Below are positions 23,587 through 32,074 of a DNA stretch of 41,752 nucleotides, piece by piece. The stretch spans positions 1 to 41,752 of the forward strand of contig JADLDI010000135.1 in NCBI GenBank assembly GCA_020846745.1, written 5' to 3'. A model generated the notes under the pieces. The model saw only the letters and a list, made by a program, of their open reading frames with translations, was not told the DNA's origin and made no database searches. The position numbers and the translations under genes are program-made. This DNA is from Bryobacterales bacterium. GTDB lineage: Bacteria > Acidobacteriota > Terriglobia > Bryobacterales > Bryobacteraceae. The stretch's first letter is position 1; every line of letters begins with the position of its first letter.

Positions 23587-23604
23587 CGGCCTGTTCGCAG
23601 GCCG
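23587..23604 (+). promoter_or_regulatory. 7-bp hairpin with TTCG tetraloop directly before the enolase-superfamily start
   Basis: CGGCCTG (23587-23593) and CAGGCCG (23598-23604) are exact reverse complements closing a TTCG loop. The hairpin ends 5 nt before ATG 23610, where a Shine-Dalgarno sequence would be expected and none is present. A TAAACT -10 candidate lies just upstream at 23578-23583. It could affect translation initiation or mRNA stability. Confidence 0.55.
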
Positions 23605-23609
23605 CCCAC

Positions 23610-24785
23610 ATGAAGATCGCGCGCATTGAAACCTATGTCCTCCTCGACCCCGGTTACGACCGGGAAGCCTGCTCCTCCGCCCAGGACGACTTAGTCGTCA
23701 TCGTCCACACCGACGAAGGCATCACCGGCGTCGGCGAAGTAGATACCAATCCTTGGGTGGCACAGGCCATGATCCACGCCCGCGGCACGCACGTGCTGGG
23801 CCTCGGCCTAGAGGAAATGCTGCTCGGTCAGGACCCCCTCCAACCCGAAACTCTATGGGACCGTCTCTACACCGGCAGCTTCATGACCGGACGGCGCGGC
23901 CTCGGCATCTGTGCGATGGGCGCCTTGGACATGGCACTCTGGGACATTCGCGGTAAAGCGCTCGGCCTGCCCTGCTATCAACTGCTCGGCGGCGCGCGAA
24001 AACCGTACATCACCCCCTACGCCTCGCTCCTCCCCACCGGCCGAACGGTAAGCGAATATCGCGACTCCCTGGTCGCGAAGGCCGGCGAGGCGAAGCGTCT
24101 CGGCTTCCGCGCCGGCAAAATGGAAGTCTGCATCAAAGGTCCATACGCTCACAACGGTATTCAGGAATCGGACGACGACATCGTCGAGATCGTAGCCGCC
24201 TGCCGTGAAGCCGTGGGCCCCGGCTTCACCATGATGGTCGACGTCTGCTATTGCTGGACCAACGCCAAGGAAGCGCTTCGCGTCCTCCGCCAACTGGAAC
24301 CCTACGACATCTTCTTCATGGAAACGCCGCTTCCACTCGACGACCTCGACGGCTACGCCTACCTCCACGACCATTCGCCCATCCGCATCGCCGCCGGCGA
24401 ACTTCAGAACACGCGGTTCGAATTCCTGGACCTGATGGATCGCGGCAAAGTCGACGTCGCCCAACCCGACGTCGGCCGTGTCGGCGGGCTCACCGAAGCC
24501 AAGCGCGTCTGCGACCTCGCTGCCGACCGTGGCCGCCTCATCGTTCCGCACTGCTGGAAAACCGGTATCGGCATCGCCGCCACCGCACACCTCAGCGCCG
24601 CCACCGCGCATTGTCCTTACATCGAATTCCTTCCGGCCCCGCTCGCCGAATCTCCACTCCGCCGCGAACTCGTCATAGAAGAGCTGCGCCTCGAGAACGG
24701 CGTCGTGCCTCTACCCCAGAAACCGGGCCTCGGATTCGAACTGAATTGGGAGGCGATGAAGAAGTACACTGTAGAGCACCGATGA
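23610..24785 (+). CDS. Mandelate racemase/muconate lactonizing enzyme family protein (probable sugar-acid dehydratase)
   Basis: This 391-aa enolase-superfamily enzyme has the N-terminal capping domain (about 1-125) and a modified TIM barrel. Probable Mg2+ ligands are Asp211, Glu238 and Glu264; the His-Asp dyad is His314 (P-H-C-W-K-T-G-I-G) with Asp287. At the KxK position the sequence is K170-M-E172, so only the first Lys is kept. Members with the His-Asp dyad often dehydrate aldonic or aldaric acids. With the upstream aldolase and the downstream ACS-type transporter, a sugar-acid dehydratase role is likely; substrate unknown. Its stop overlaps the MFS start by 4 bp (ATGA). Confidence 0.9.
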   Translation: MKIARIETYVLLDPGYDREACSSAQDDLVVIVHTDEGITGVGEVDTNPWVAQAMIHARGTHVLGLGLEEMLLGQDPLQPETLWDRLYTGSFMTGRRGLGICAMGALDMALWDIRGKALGLPCYQLLGGARKPYITPYASLLPTGRTVSEYRDSLVAKAGEAKRLGFRAGKMEVCIKGPYAHNGIQESDDDIVEIVAACREAVGPGFTMMVDVCYCWTNAKEALRVLRQLEPYDIFFMETPLPLDDLDGYAYLHDHSPIRIAAGELQNTRFEFLDLMDRGKVDVAQPDVGRVGGLTEAKRVCDLAADRGRLIVPHCWKTGIGIAATAHLSAATAHCPYIEFLPAPLAESPLRRELVIEELRLENGVVPLPQKPGLGFELNWEAMKKYTVEHR

Positions 24786-25993
24786 CGCGCGCCCAAGCCT
24801 GGATCGCCTTTCTGCTCGCTGCCTTCAGCGTACTCAGTTATGTTGACCGCACCCTGCTTTCGGTAGCCGCTCCGAGCATCATCCGCGAGTTCGGACTCAG
24901 TGAGACGCAGATGGGCATTGTCTTTTCGGCGTTCACCCTTAGCTACATGCTGCTGATGACTCCAGGCGGGCGCTGGGCAGACCGGTTTGGACCCCGCAAG
25001 GTGCTGACCGTTATGGGTCTGGGGTCGGGCCTGTTTACTGTCCTTGTCCCCCTCGGTCCTGTTCTGGCGCCCGCCATCGGCTTCATCCCCGCCATGGTGC
25101 TCCTGCGGCTGGTCTTTGGCGCATTCACCTCACCTCTCTATCCCGCCAGCGGCCGCATGAATGCCAATTGGATTCCCCTCGACAAGCGCACTTTTGTCCA
25201 GGGCATCGTGAACTCAGGCGCGGGGCTGGGCGGCGCAATATCGCCGCTTTTGTTTACCTTTCTGATGGCCGCGTTCGGATGGCGCAACTCGTTCGTCATG
25301 GCAGGCCTGGTCACCATCGCCGTCGCAATGCTCTGGCACTTCACCGTCACCGATCGCAAGGCGTCTCTACCCACCCCACCCGAAATCAAACCCGCCTGGG
25401 GCACGCTCCTCCCTAATCGCAATCTCCAACTCCTCACGCTCGGCTACTTTGCGGTCGACTACTTCGAATACATCTTCTTCTACTGGCTCTACTACTACCT
25501 CGGGGAAATCCGAAAGGTCCCGCCAAGCGAAATCGCCTTTTGGGCCACCATGCCCTTCGTCGCCTGGTTGATCCTCATGCCCTTGGGCGGGTGGTGGGCC
25601 GACCGTGCCGCGTCCATGTGGGGCATGAGGCGCGGTTACCGCATCGTTGCCGTGACCGGAATGACGCTGAGCGTAGCGTGCCTGCTGCTTGCGATGCAAT
25701 GCGAATCCGTGGGCGCCATGGTTTCGTTGTTATCGTTTTCGTTCGGGTCGTGCGCCGCTGCCGACGTGGTCTTCTGGGCGGCAACAATCGCCATCTCCGG
25801 CAAGCAGGTCGGCGCGGCCTGCGGCATCATGAACACGGGCGGCAACATTGGCGGCATACTCGCTCCAATGCTGACGCCGATGCTGGCAGCCCGCTATGGT
25901 TGGTCTGCCGGATTGTACTTCGGAGGCGCCATCGCTGCCATCGCGCTGGTGTGCTGGTTCTTCATCGATTCTGAGGTGGCCGCGGAGGTGTAA
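24782..25993 (+). CDS. MFS transporter, anion:cation symporter (hexuronate/aldonate)-like
   Basis: This 403-aa integral membrane protein has about 12 hydrophobic helices. The first contains S-Y-V-D-R-T-L-L-S-V-A-A-P-S-I, and the loop G-R-W-A-D-R-F-G-P-R-K between TM2 and TM3 is the MFS signature. The N-terminal pattern resembles the ACS family (ExuT, GudP, DgoT), which import organic anions such as galactonate or glucarate. It starts at ATG 24782, overlapping the enolase-family stop (ATGA), so the two genes are translationally coupled, which supports a matching substrate. A longer frame back to 24251 is a shadow of the preceding gene. Confidence 0.92.
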   Translation: MTRAQAWIAFLLAAFSVLSYVDRTLLSVAAPSIIREFGLSETQMGIVFSAFTLSYMLLMTPGGRWADRFGPRKVLTVMGLGSGLFTVLVPLGPVLAPAIGFIPAMVLLRLVFGAFTSPLYPASGRMNANWIPLDKRTFVQGIVNSGAGLGGAISPLLFTFLMAAFGWRNSFVMAGLVTIAVAMLWHFTVTDRKASLPTPPEIKPAWGTLLPNRNLQLLTLGYFAVDYFEYIFFYWLYYYLGEIRKVPPSEIAFWATMPFVAWLILMPLGGWWADRAASMWGMRRGYRIVAVTGMTLSVACLLLAMQCESVGAMVSLLSFSFGSCAAADVVFWAATIAISGKQVGAACGIMNTGGNIGGILAPMLTPMLAARYGWSAGLYFGGAIAAIALVCWFFIDSEVAAEV

Positions 25994-25995
25994 CA

Positions 25996-27102
25996 GTGCA
26001 ATCTATGACCCGTCGAACCCTGCTTGGCTCTCTTGCCGCATCCACCGCATCCACTGCCGCAGGGGCCGCCGCCGCAGCGGGCGCCGCATCCACCACCGCA
26101 GCGGTCACCGCAGCGGGCGATAGAACAAAGCCAATACGCACGGCCATCTATGGCATCGGCCACGCCCACGCCTTCGGCAAACTGGCGGCGTTGAAGGCCA
26201 TGCCTCAGTTCGAAGTCGTTGGCATTTGCGAGCCGGACTCGACCGTACCGCGTAACAACAAAGCCCTTGATGGCGTCCGGTGGCTCACCCAGCGCGAGAT
26301 TGTCGACGACCCCACCATCGAGTTCATAGCAGTAGAATCCCGTGTCCGGCACAACCTGCAGTACGCGCGCGAAGCGATCAGCGCCAACAGGTTCGTCCAC
26401 CTCGATAAAGCCCCTGGCAACGACCTGCCCGCCCTCAAAGCCCTGCTGACTGAAGCCGGCCGCCGCAATCGAGTGGTTCAGATGGGCTACCAGTGGCGCT
26501 ATCACCCGGCCATGCAGGCCGCCATTGAAGCCGCCCGCAAAGGCTGGTTAGGCGAGGTCTATTCCTTCCGCGCACGGATCGACAAACCCACTCCGGCGGA
26601 AGACCGCCGCTACTTAGCCGAATTCCGGGGCGGCATGATGTTCGAGTTAGGTTGCCACCTGATCGACCGGGCAACGGACTTATTGGGCAAGCCCACCCGA
26701 GTAACCGGCCACCTCTTCCATCACGCAAGCCAGGACGACGCTTTAGCCGACAACACCTTAGCTATCCTCGAATATCCAAAGGTTCTAGCCGAAATCTCGG
26801 TCGCCGCCATGCACCCTCAAGGCAACGCCCACCGCACAATAGAAATCACGGGCACCAACGGCTCAGCCATCGTCCGCCCCTTTTCGCCCTACCGCCTGGC
26901 CATGCACCTCAAAGACGCCGCCGGACCCTACCCCGGCGGCCTCTATCACACCGAGTTCCCTCCCGATCGCCTCGCTTACGCCGCCGATTTCGGCGAGATG
27001 GCTCGCATCATCCGCGAAGGTGTCAAGCCCACTTATGCAGCGGCGCACGACCTTATGACGCACGAGGTCCTCCTACAGGCATGCCACCAGTTGACCGTAT
27101 GA
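25996..27102 (+). CDS. Gfo/Idh/MocA family oxidoreductase with Tat signal (copy 1)
   Basis: This 368-aa protein has a twin-arginine signal (M-T-R-R-T-L-L-G) followed by an Ala/Thr/Ser-rich stretch to about residue 41. The Rossmann domain (I-Y-G-I-G-H-A-H-A) and a C-terminal alpha/beta domain follow. The family oxidises or reduces sugars with tightly bound or free NAD(P). The usual E-K-P motif reads D-K-A, and the probable catalytic segment is F-E-L-G-C-H-L-I-D. The glycine motif is also atypical. The start is GTG 25996 with GGAGGT (25984-25989) inside the preceding gene's end, 6 nt away. Export points to periplasmic sugar chemistry. It is the fifth gene of the carbohydrate block. Confidence 0.88.
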   Translation: MQSMTRRTLLGSLAASTASTAAGAAAAAGAASTTAAVTAAGDRTKPIRTAIYGIGHAHAFGKLAALKAMPQFEVVGICEPDSTVPRNNKALDGVRWLTQREIVDDPTIEFIAVESRVRHNLQYAREAISANRFVHLDKAPGNDLPALKALLTEAGRRNRVVQMGYQWRYHPAMQAAIEAARKGWLGEVYSFRARIDKPTPAEDRRYLAEFRGGMMFELGCHLIDRATDLLGKPTRVTGHLFHHASQDDALADNTLAILEYPKVLAEISVAAMHPQGNAHRTIEITGTNGSAIVRPFSPYRLAMHLKDAAGPYPGGLYHTEFPPDRLAYAADFGEMARIIREGVKPTYAAAHDLMTHEVLLQACHQLTV

Positions 27103-27127
27103 CCTACTTTCGCCTCAGGAGCACCCA

Positions 27128-28330
27128 ATGACTACTCGCCGCCATTTTTTCGTTACCACTGGAGCCGCCCTAGCCGCCCACGCCGCTCCACCTTCCGAGG
27201 CAATCAACCTCGGGGTAATCGGCAGTGGCGGCCGCGGAACGTACGTCATGTCGGTGTTCCAAAAGAGCCCCGGCCTCCGCGTCGGCAGCATCTGCGATGT
27301 CTACGAACCTAACCTCGAACGTGCCCTGTCCACCGCCGCCAAAGCGCAAGGGGGTGCGACGCCAAAGGCCATCCGCAATTACAAACAAGTTCTCGAAGAC
27401 AAATCGATCCAAGCCGTCCTGATCGCTACGCCTGAACACTGGCACCATCGCATGGTGCTCGATGCGCTCGCGGCCGGCAAAGACGTCTACGTGGAAAAGC
27501 CGCTGTGCCAGACCCCCGAGCAAGGCGCCGAGTTAGTACGTGCCGAAAAGGCATCGAAGCAAATCGTCCAGGTCGGCATGCAGCGCCGCAGTTACGACCT
27601 CTTCTTAGAAGCCCGAGGCATCATCGCCGGCGGCGAACTGGGCAATGTCCGCATGGTTCGCTCCTGGTGGCTCAACAACTACGTCGGCCAACCGCCGGCC
27701 GGCAAACTCGAAGGTCCCCTCGATTGGGAGCAATGGCAAGGCCCGGTTCAACATCGCGTGCCCCTCGACGGAGTGAGGTTCCGCAACTGGCGCTACTTTT
27801 CCGACTACGCCGGTGGCATCGCCGCGGATCAGGGTGCTCACGCCTTTGATGGCATTCATCTGTTAATGAATGCGTCCTATCCACTGGCCGTCACCGGCGC
27901 CGCCAACAAGCCGCAGAAGCCCGAGTTCGATACTCCCGAATCGGTCATCACGATTGCTGAATACCCCGAGCAGTTCGTCGGCATCTTTACTATTAACTAC
28001 GCGGCCATGAAGTACAAAAGCCGCAACGACCAACTCACGCAGTTAGACGGCGACAAAGCCCGCATGGACATCGGCCGCGAAGAATGCCGCGTTTACCGCC
28101 AGGGCGCCGAAGAAACTGCCGGTATCGTCAAAACCTCTGCCCGCGGCTTCGGCTACGCCACCGAACTCCACGTGCAGAACTTCTTAGAATGCGTGCGGAC
28201 CCGGAAAACTCCAACGGCCCCCATGCGCATCGGCTTCCAAGCCTGCTTAATCACCCAGCTTTCCAACATCTCCCGCCAAGCCGGAAAACGTGTCCGCTGG
28301 GACGACACGGCCGGCAAAGTACTGCTATGA
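27128..28330 (+). CDS. Gfo/Idh/MocA family oxidoreductase with Tat-like signal (copy 2)
   Basis: This 400-aa protein has an N-terminal T-T-R-R-H-F-F-V twin-arginine-like segment, then a short hydrophobic stretch. The Rossmann motif is G-V-I-G-S-G-G-R-G, the canonical E-K-P-L motif is kept, and D-Q-G-A-H-A-F-D-G holds the likely catalytic His. It resembles the family of secreted oxidoreductases abundant in Planctomycetes and Acidobacteria. ATG 27128 follows AGGAG (27117-27121) by 6 nt. It ends the plus-strand carbohydrate block and meets the DUF1552 gene 16 bp away, tail to tail. Confidence 0.92.
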   Translation: MTTRRHFFVTTGAALAAHAAPPSEAINLGVIGSGGRGTYVMSVFQKSPGLRVGSICDVYEPNLERALSTAAKAQGGATPKAIRNYKQVLEDKSIQAVLIATPEHWHHRMVLDALAAGKDVYVEKPLCQTPEQGAELVRAEKASKQIVQVGMQRRSYDLFLEARGIIAGGELGNVRMVRSWWLNNYVGQPPAGKLEGPLDWEQWQGPVQHRVPLDGVRFRNWRYFSDYAGGIAADQGAHAFDGIHLLMNASYPLAVTGAANKPQKPEFDTPESVITIAEYPEQFVGIFTINYAAMKYKSRNDQLTQLDGDKARMDIGREECRVYRQGAEETAGIVKTSARGFGYATELHVQNFLECVRTRKTPTAPMRIGFQACLITQLSNISRQAGKRVRWDDTAGKVLL

Positions 28331-28346
28331 GGGCAGGAGCGTCCCG

Positions 28347-29708
28347 CTATAGCTCCGTTAGATGATTTAGCCGGCCGGTCGCATCGCCCATGTCGTTTGT
28401 GCGCACATCCATCAGTTCCAGCATCGTCACGAACAGATTCGCCATCGGCGTCTCGCTCGGATAAATGACGTGCCGTCCCGTCCGTAGCCGCCCCGCCGCC
28501 GAACCCGCCAACAGCACCGGCAAATCGTGATGCGTATGCTTGTTGCCGTCCGACAACCCCGATCCGTACACTACCATCGAATGGTCGAGCAGCGTACCGT
28601 CCCCGTCCTGAACCGCATCGAGCCGTTTCAGCAGATAAGCCAACTGCTTGACGTGATACTCGTTGATTTGCCGGATCTTCTCGACCCACTCCGCGTTGTT
28701 GCGGTGATGGGTCAACCCGTGATGCCCGTCGCTGATGCCGATCTCGCGATAGGGCCGGTTCGAGCCCTCACGCGCCATCATCAGGCTCATAATCCGCGTC
28801 TGGTCAGACTGTAGCGCCAGCGTCATCAAATCGAACACCAGCTTGGCGTGTTCCGCGTAATCGACCGGAACGCCCATCGGCTTCTCGAACCCTGGCGCAA
28901 GCGTCGTCAGCGGCACCGAATTCGCCGCCAGTTTCTCCGCATTCGTAATGCGGACTTCCACCTCGCGAACCGCCGTCAGATATTCGTCCAGCTTCCGTTT
29001 GTCCGCCGCTCCGACATCCGCCTTCAGCGACTGCGTATCTTCGATCACGAAGTCGAGAATGCTCTTGTTGTAGCGTTCGCGCTTCGCCCGCGTTGCCGCC
29101 GTTTCCGCCGGATCGCCCGTGCCGAACAACCGCTCAAAGATCACCCGCGGATTCGTCTCCGGCGGATTCGGCGTCGTCGAGCCGCGCCACGAAATATTGT
29201 TCGAGTACGCACAGCTATAGCCCGAATCGCAGTTGCCCGCCTGCCGCCCCGCCTCGAGGGTCAACTCCATCGACGGGATTCGGGTCCGGTTGCCGACCTT
29301 CTGTGCCGCGATCTGGTCCACACTCTTGCCCAGCGAAATATCGGCCGCCGCCGTCTTGCGCGGGTGCACGCCTGTCAGGAAGCTGGCCGCCGCCCGTGCA
29401 TGATCGCCAGGACCGTCACCCAGCGCCCGCCCCGTATTGTGCGTCAACCCGGTGATCACCGACAGCTTCTCGCGCATCGGCTCCAACGGCTTCATGATCC
29501 GCGGAAACGCAAACCTCTTGCCGCTCTCCGCAGGTGTCCAATCCTCCATCACGATCCCGTTCGGAACGTACAGAAACAGCATGCGCGTCGCTGCCGCACC
29601 GGTTATCCGCGAAGCCGGAACCATCGCATCCAGCGCCGGCAGCGCCACCGCCGCTCCCAAGCCGCGCAACAGCGCCCGTCGTGATAAGTGCTTCTTAGTC
29701 AGAATCAT
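28347..29708 (-). CDS. DUF1552 domain protein with Tat-type signal
   Basis: This 453-aa protein matches DUF1552 (PF07586). It has a twin-arginine N-terminus (S-R-R-A-L-L-R-G, residues 9-16) followed by A-A-V-A-L-P-A-L-D-A, then F-L-Y-V-P-N-G-I-V-M-E-D-W and the late segment M-V-V-Y-G-S-G-L-S-D-G-N-K-H-T-H-H-D-L-P-V. Its fold is probably alkaline-phosphatase/sulfatase-like, as in the related DUF1501 family; function is unknown. Its start overlaps the end of the DUF1592 gene by 4 bp (ATGA, 29705-29708), so the two are translationally coupled. Such pairs are common in Planctomycetes, Verrucomicrobia and Acidobacteria. Confidence 0.92.
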   Translation of the reverse strand: MILTKKHLSRRALLRGLGAAVALPALDAMVPASRITGAAATRMLFLYVPNGIVMEDWTPAESGKRFAFPRIMKPLEPMREKLSVITGLTHNTGRALGDGPGDHARAAASFLTGVHPRKTAAADISLGKSVDQIAAQKVGNRTRIPSMELTLEAGRQAGNCDSGYSCAYSNNISWRGSTTPNPPETNPRVIFERLFGTGDPAETAATRAKRERYNKSILDFVIEDTQSLKADVGAADKRKLDEYLTAVREVEVRITNAEKLAANSVPLTTLAPGFEKPMGVPVDYAEHAKLVFDLMTLALQSDQTRIMSLMMAREGSNRPYREIGISDGHHGLTHHRNNAEWVEKIRQINEYHVKQLAYLLKRLDAVQDGDGTLLDHSMVVYGSGLSDGNKHTHHDLPVLLAGSAAGRLRTGRHVIYPSETPMANLFVTMLELMDVRTNDMGDATGRLNHLTEL

Positions 29709-31975
29709 ATGGAACTGCCTCCGTCACTCTTGCGCATTCGGAATGTAGGACTGTTAACGATCCCTAAAATCATACTAGAAAAGCGGTAATCCTCGGCGGC
29801 CACCTTCTTCGCGATCGAACGCAACACCGGTTTGTCGTTGCTCGCCATCCCCCGTCCCAGCCCATAGATCATCAGCTTCTCCGTCAGGCAGCGCGCAAAG
29901 GTCTCGGAATCACCCATCAGGATCTTCCGCATCTCGGCCGGTGTCGTAAAGAAGCGGTTGCCCGGCAGCGTACCTGCCGCGTCCACCGGAAAGTCACCGT
30001 CCTTGGTCCGCCACGCGCCGATTGCGTCGTAATTTTCCAAGCCCAGACCCAGCGCGTCCATCTTGTCGTGACACACCGCGCATGCCGCATCCGCACGGTG
30101 CCGTTCCAACTCCTTCCGGAGCGACATCGCCTTCCCGATCGCCTCTTCCCTCAACGCACCCACGTTCGCGGGCGGGGGCGGCGGCGTACTCGCGAGGAAA
30201 TTTTCCAAAACCCAGAGGCCGCGCTGTACCGGCGACGTCCGCGTCGGATAGGACGTCACCGTCAACACACTCGCATGTGTCAGCACGCCGCCCCGCTGGT
30301 CCGTCGACAAGTCCACCCGCCGGAACTTCCGCCCTTCGATTCCCGCGATATTGTAATGCTCGGCCAGCCTGCTGTTCAAATACGTGAACTTACTGTCCAC
30401 AAACTCCAGCACGCTCCGGTCCTCCCGCAAGATGGCCGTAAAGAACAGGACCGTCTCCCGCCGCATCGCCTCCCGCAGGTCCGCGTCCCAACCCGGGAAT
30501 TTCTTGGGGTCCGGATTCACCTGTGCCAGGTTCCGCAACTCGAGCCACTGCCCGGCGAAATTCTCTGCCAGCGCATCGGCCTTCGGGCTCGCCAGCATCC
30601 GCTTTACCTGGGCCGCCAGCACCTCAGGCTGTTGCAGGTTCCCCTCTTCCGCCGCGCGGAACAACTTTTCATCAGGCATCGAGGACCACAGAAAGTAAGA
30701 CAACCGTGAAGCGAGTTCGTGGCTGTTCAGTTCCCGAGTTCCGCCCGCCGCTCCCCGTTCCACCCGGAACAGGAAGTTTGGCGAGACCAGTGTTGCCTTT
30801 ACGGCGAGCGCGATTCCCTGCTCGAACGAATCGCCTTCCGCCTTCGCCATCCGCACAAACCGCAGCAGCTTATCCACTTCCTGCGGTGTCACCGGACGCC
30901 GCCATGCCCGTCGCGCGAACCCGCTCACAATCCGCCGCGCACAGTCGTCCGTCTTCTCCGTGCACACAAACACCCGCTTGTGCGATTCCGGCAATTCCGC
31001 CGTCTTCACAAACGGACCGTGGATCTCGATCGTGTCGATGTAGAAGCCGCCGGGAATCGAGATGTTCGGTGTTTGCCGCGGCTTTACCGGACCCGGAAAC
31101 ACCAGCGCCGCCCCCACCTCGCTCTCCCCGGCCGGAACCTGCGTCCGCACCTCGAAATTCCGCTTCTTGTCCGCGCCGGTCTCCACATCAAGCACCGCCA
31201 CTTGCTGGCCACCCGCGATTACCGCCACCCGGCTGGTCGAATCGTCCGCGTTCCCAGGACCGCGCACCGCGATGCGTATCTCATACTCCGCCTCGTAGGG
31301 GAACCGGTGCCTCACCACCAGCGATCCCTTCCGCACAATCCGCTCCCCTTCCGGATCGGCCGGAACGCTCTTCGATTCCCCGAACTTGTCCAGGTTGTAC
31401 GACTCCACCACGGCTTTGGGCGCCGGACCCGTCCTTAACGCAACCCGCACAATCTGATCCGCCGCCTCCAGGTACTTCTCCAATAGCGATGGCGACACTG
31501 TCAGCACGTCCGCGATGTTGTCGAACCCGTGGCCGGAATCGTCCAGCGGAAAATCATCGGCCGGACGGAATTGAATCCCCAACAGGTCGCGAATCGTGTT
31601 GTTGTATTCCACACGGTTCAACCGGCGCGCCGTAACCCTTCCGGGGTCTACCTTGCGCTCGGAATCTACTGTCGCCACATGCTCTTCTGCCCACCGCACT
31701 ACCGCCGCGGTGACCTCCGGCGTAGCCTTCGGAATACCTTTCGGCGGCATCTGGCCTGACTTCACGCGCTGAATTACCGTTTCCCAGACATCGCGCTCGG
31801 CAAGCGCCGCCCGGGGATCTCTCAGCCGCTCCAAGTCCAGGTTCGCCGTTTTCGTTTTTGCGTTATGGCACATCGTGCAGTGTTTCGACAAAAACGGTGC
31901 GACCATATCTTCGAAACCATCCGCCGCCGGTAATGGGAGGCTCAGCCAGAAAAAAATCCACACAGACCTGCTCAT
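29705..31975 (-). CDS. DUF1592/DUF1588 family protein with c-type cytochrome motifs
   Basis: This 756-aa secreted protein has a signal peptide (about 1-18). An N-terminal cytochrome-like segment with C-T-M-C-H (Cys33, Cys36, His37) and G-Q-M-P-P follows. Next come the DUF1587 (L-N-R-V-E-Y-N-N-T-I-R-D-L-L), DUF1595, DUF1592 (S-R-L-S-Y-F-L-W-S-S-M-P-D), DUF1588 and DUF1585 modules. A second C-A-V-C-H motif lies in the DUF1588 part. Haem binding is likely but unproved. The partner DUF1552 gene overlaps its stop. A TATACT -10 candidate lies at 31989-31994, 13 nt before the ATG. Confidence 0.93.
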   Translation of the reverse strand: MSRSVWIFFWLSLPLPAADGFEDMVAPFLSKHCTMCHNAKTKTANLDLERLRDPRAALAERDVWETVIQRVKSGQMPPKGIPKATPEVTAAVVRWAEEHVATVDSERKVDPGRVTARRLNRVEYNNTIRDLLGIQFRPADDFPLDDSGHGFDNIADVLTVSPSLLEKYLEAADQIVRVALRTGPAPKAVVESYNLDKFGESKSVPADPEGERIVRKGSLVVRHRFPYEAEYEIRIAVRGPGNADDSTSRVAVIAGGQQVAVLDVETGADKKRNFEVRTQVPAGESEVGAALVFPGPVKPRQTPNISIPGGFYIDTIEIHGPFVKTAELPESHKRVFVCTEKTDDCARRIVSGFARRAWRRPVTPQEVDKLLRFVRMAKAEGDSFEQGIALAVKATLVSPNFLFRVERGAAGGTRELNSHELASRLSYFLWSSMPDEKLFRAAEEGNLQQPEVLAAQVKRMLASPKADALAENFAGQWLELRNLAQVNPDPKKFPGWDADLREAMRRETVLFFTAILREDRSVLEFVDSKFTYLNSRLAEHYNIAGIEGRKFRRVDLSTDQRGGVLTHASVLTVTSYPTRTSPVQRGLWVLENFLASTPPPPPANVGALREEAIGKAMSLRKELERHRADAACAVCHDKMDALGLGLENYDAIGAWRTKDGDFPVDAAGTLPGNRFFTTPAEMRKILMGDSETFARCLTEKLMIYGLGRGMASNDKPVLRSIAKKVAAEDYRFSSMILGIVNSPTFRMRKSDGGSSI

Positions 31976-31988
31976 CGGGGTTGTTTTC

Positions 31989-31994
31989 AGTATA
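31989..31994 (-). promoter_or_regulatory. -10-like TATACT of the DUF1592/DUF1552 operon
   Basis: Minus-strand TATACT matches the -10 consensus at 5 of 6 positions and lies 13 nt before ATG 31975. No good -35 is visible at 16-18 nt. Confidence 0.4.
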
Positions 31995-32018
31995 AAATGA
32001 CCTCTCGGTTACAAACGT

Positions 32019-32041
32019 ATTCCGCAGCGGTAGCGCGGAAT
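32019..32041. promoter_or_regulatory. 7-bp inverted repeat between divergent DUF1592 and small Cys/His protein genes
   Basis: ATTCCGC (32019-32025) and GCGGAAT (32035-32041) are exact reverse complements with a 9-nt spacer. It lies in the 99-bp region between divergent genes, where an operator would be expected. Confidence 0.4.
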
Positions 32042-32074
32042 CCTTGATCTGCATTCGTTTGGAGGAGTGTACCC

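Noticed and set aside
24251..24781. N-terminal extension of the MFS transporter
   Set aside because: It overlaps the enolase-superfamily gene in another frame and is Arg/Pro-rich; the real start is ATG 24782 with an ATGA overlap.
30523..31635. Plus-strand open frame of 370 aa
   Set aside because: Antisense to the DUF1592-family gene, very Pro/Arg/Ser-rich, no motif.
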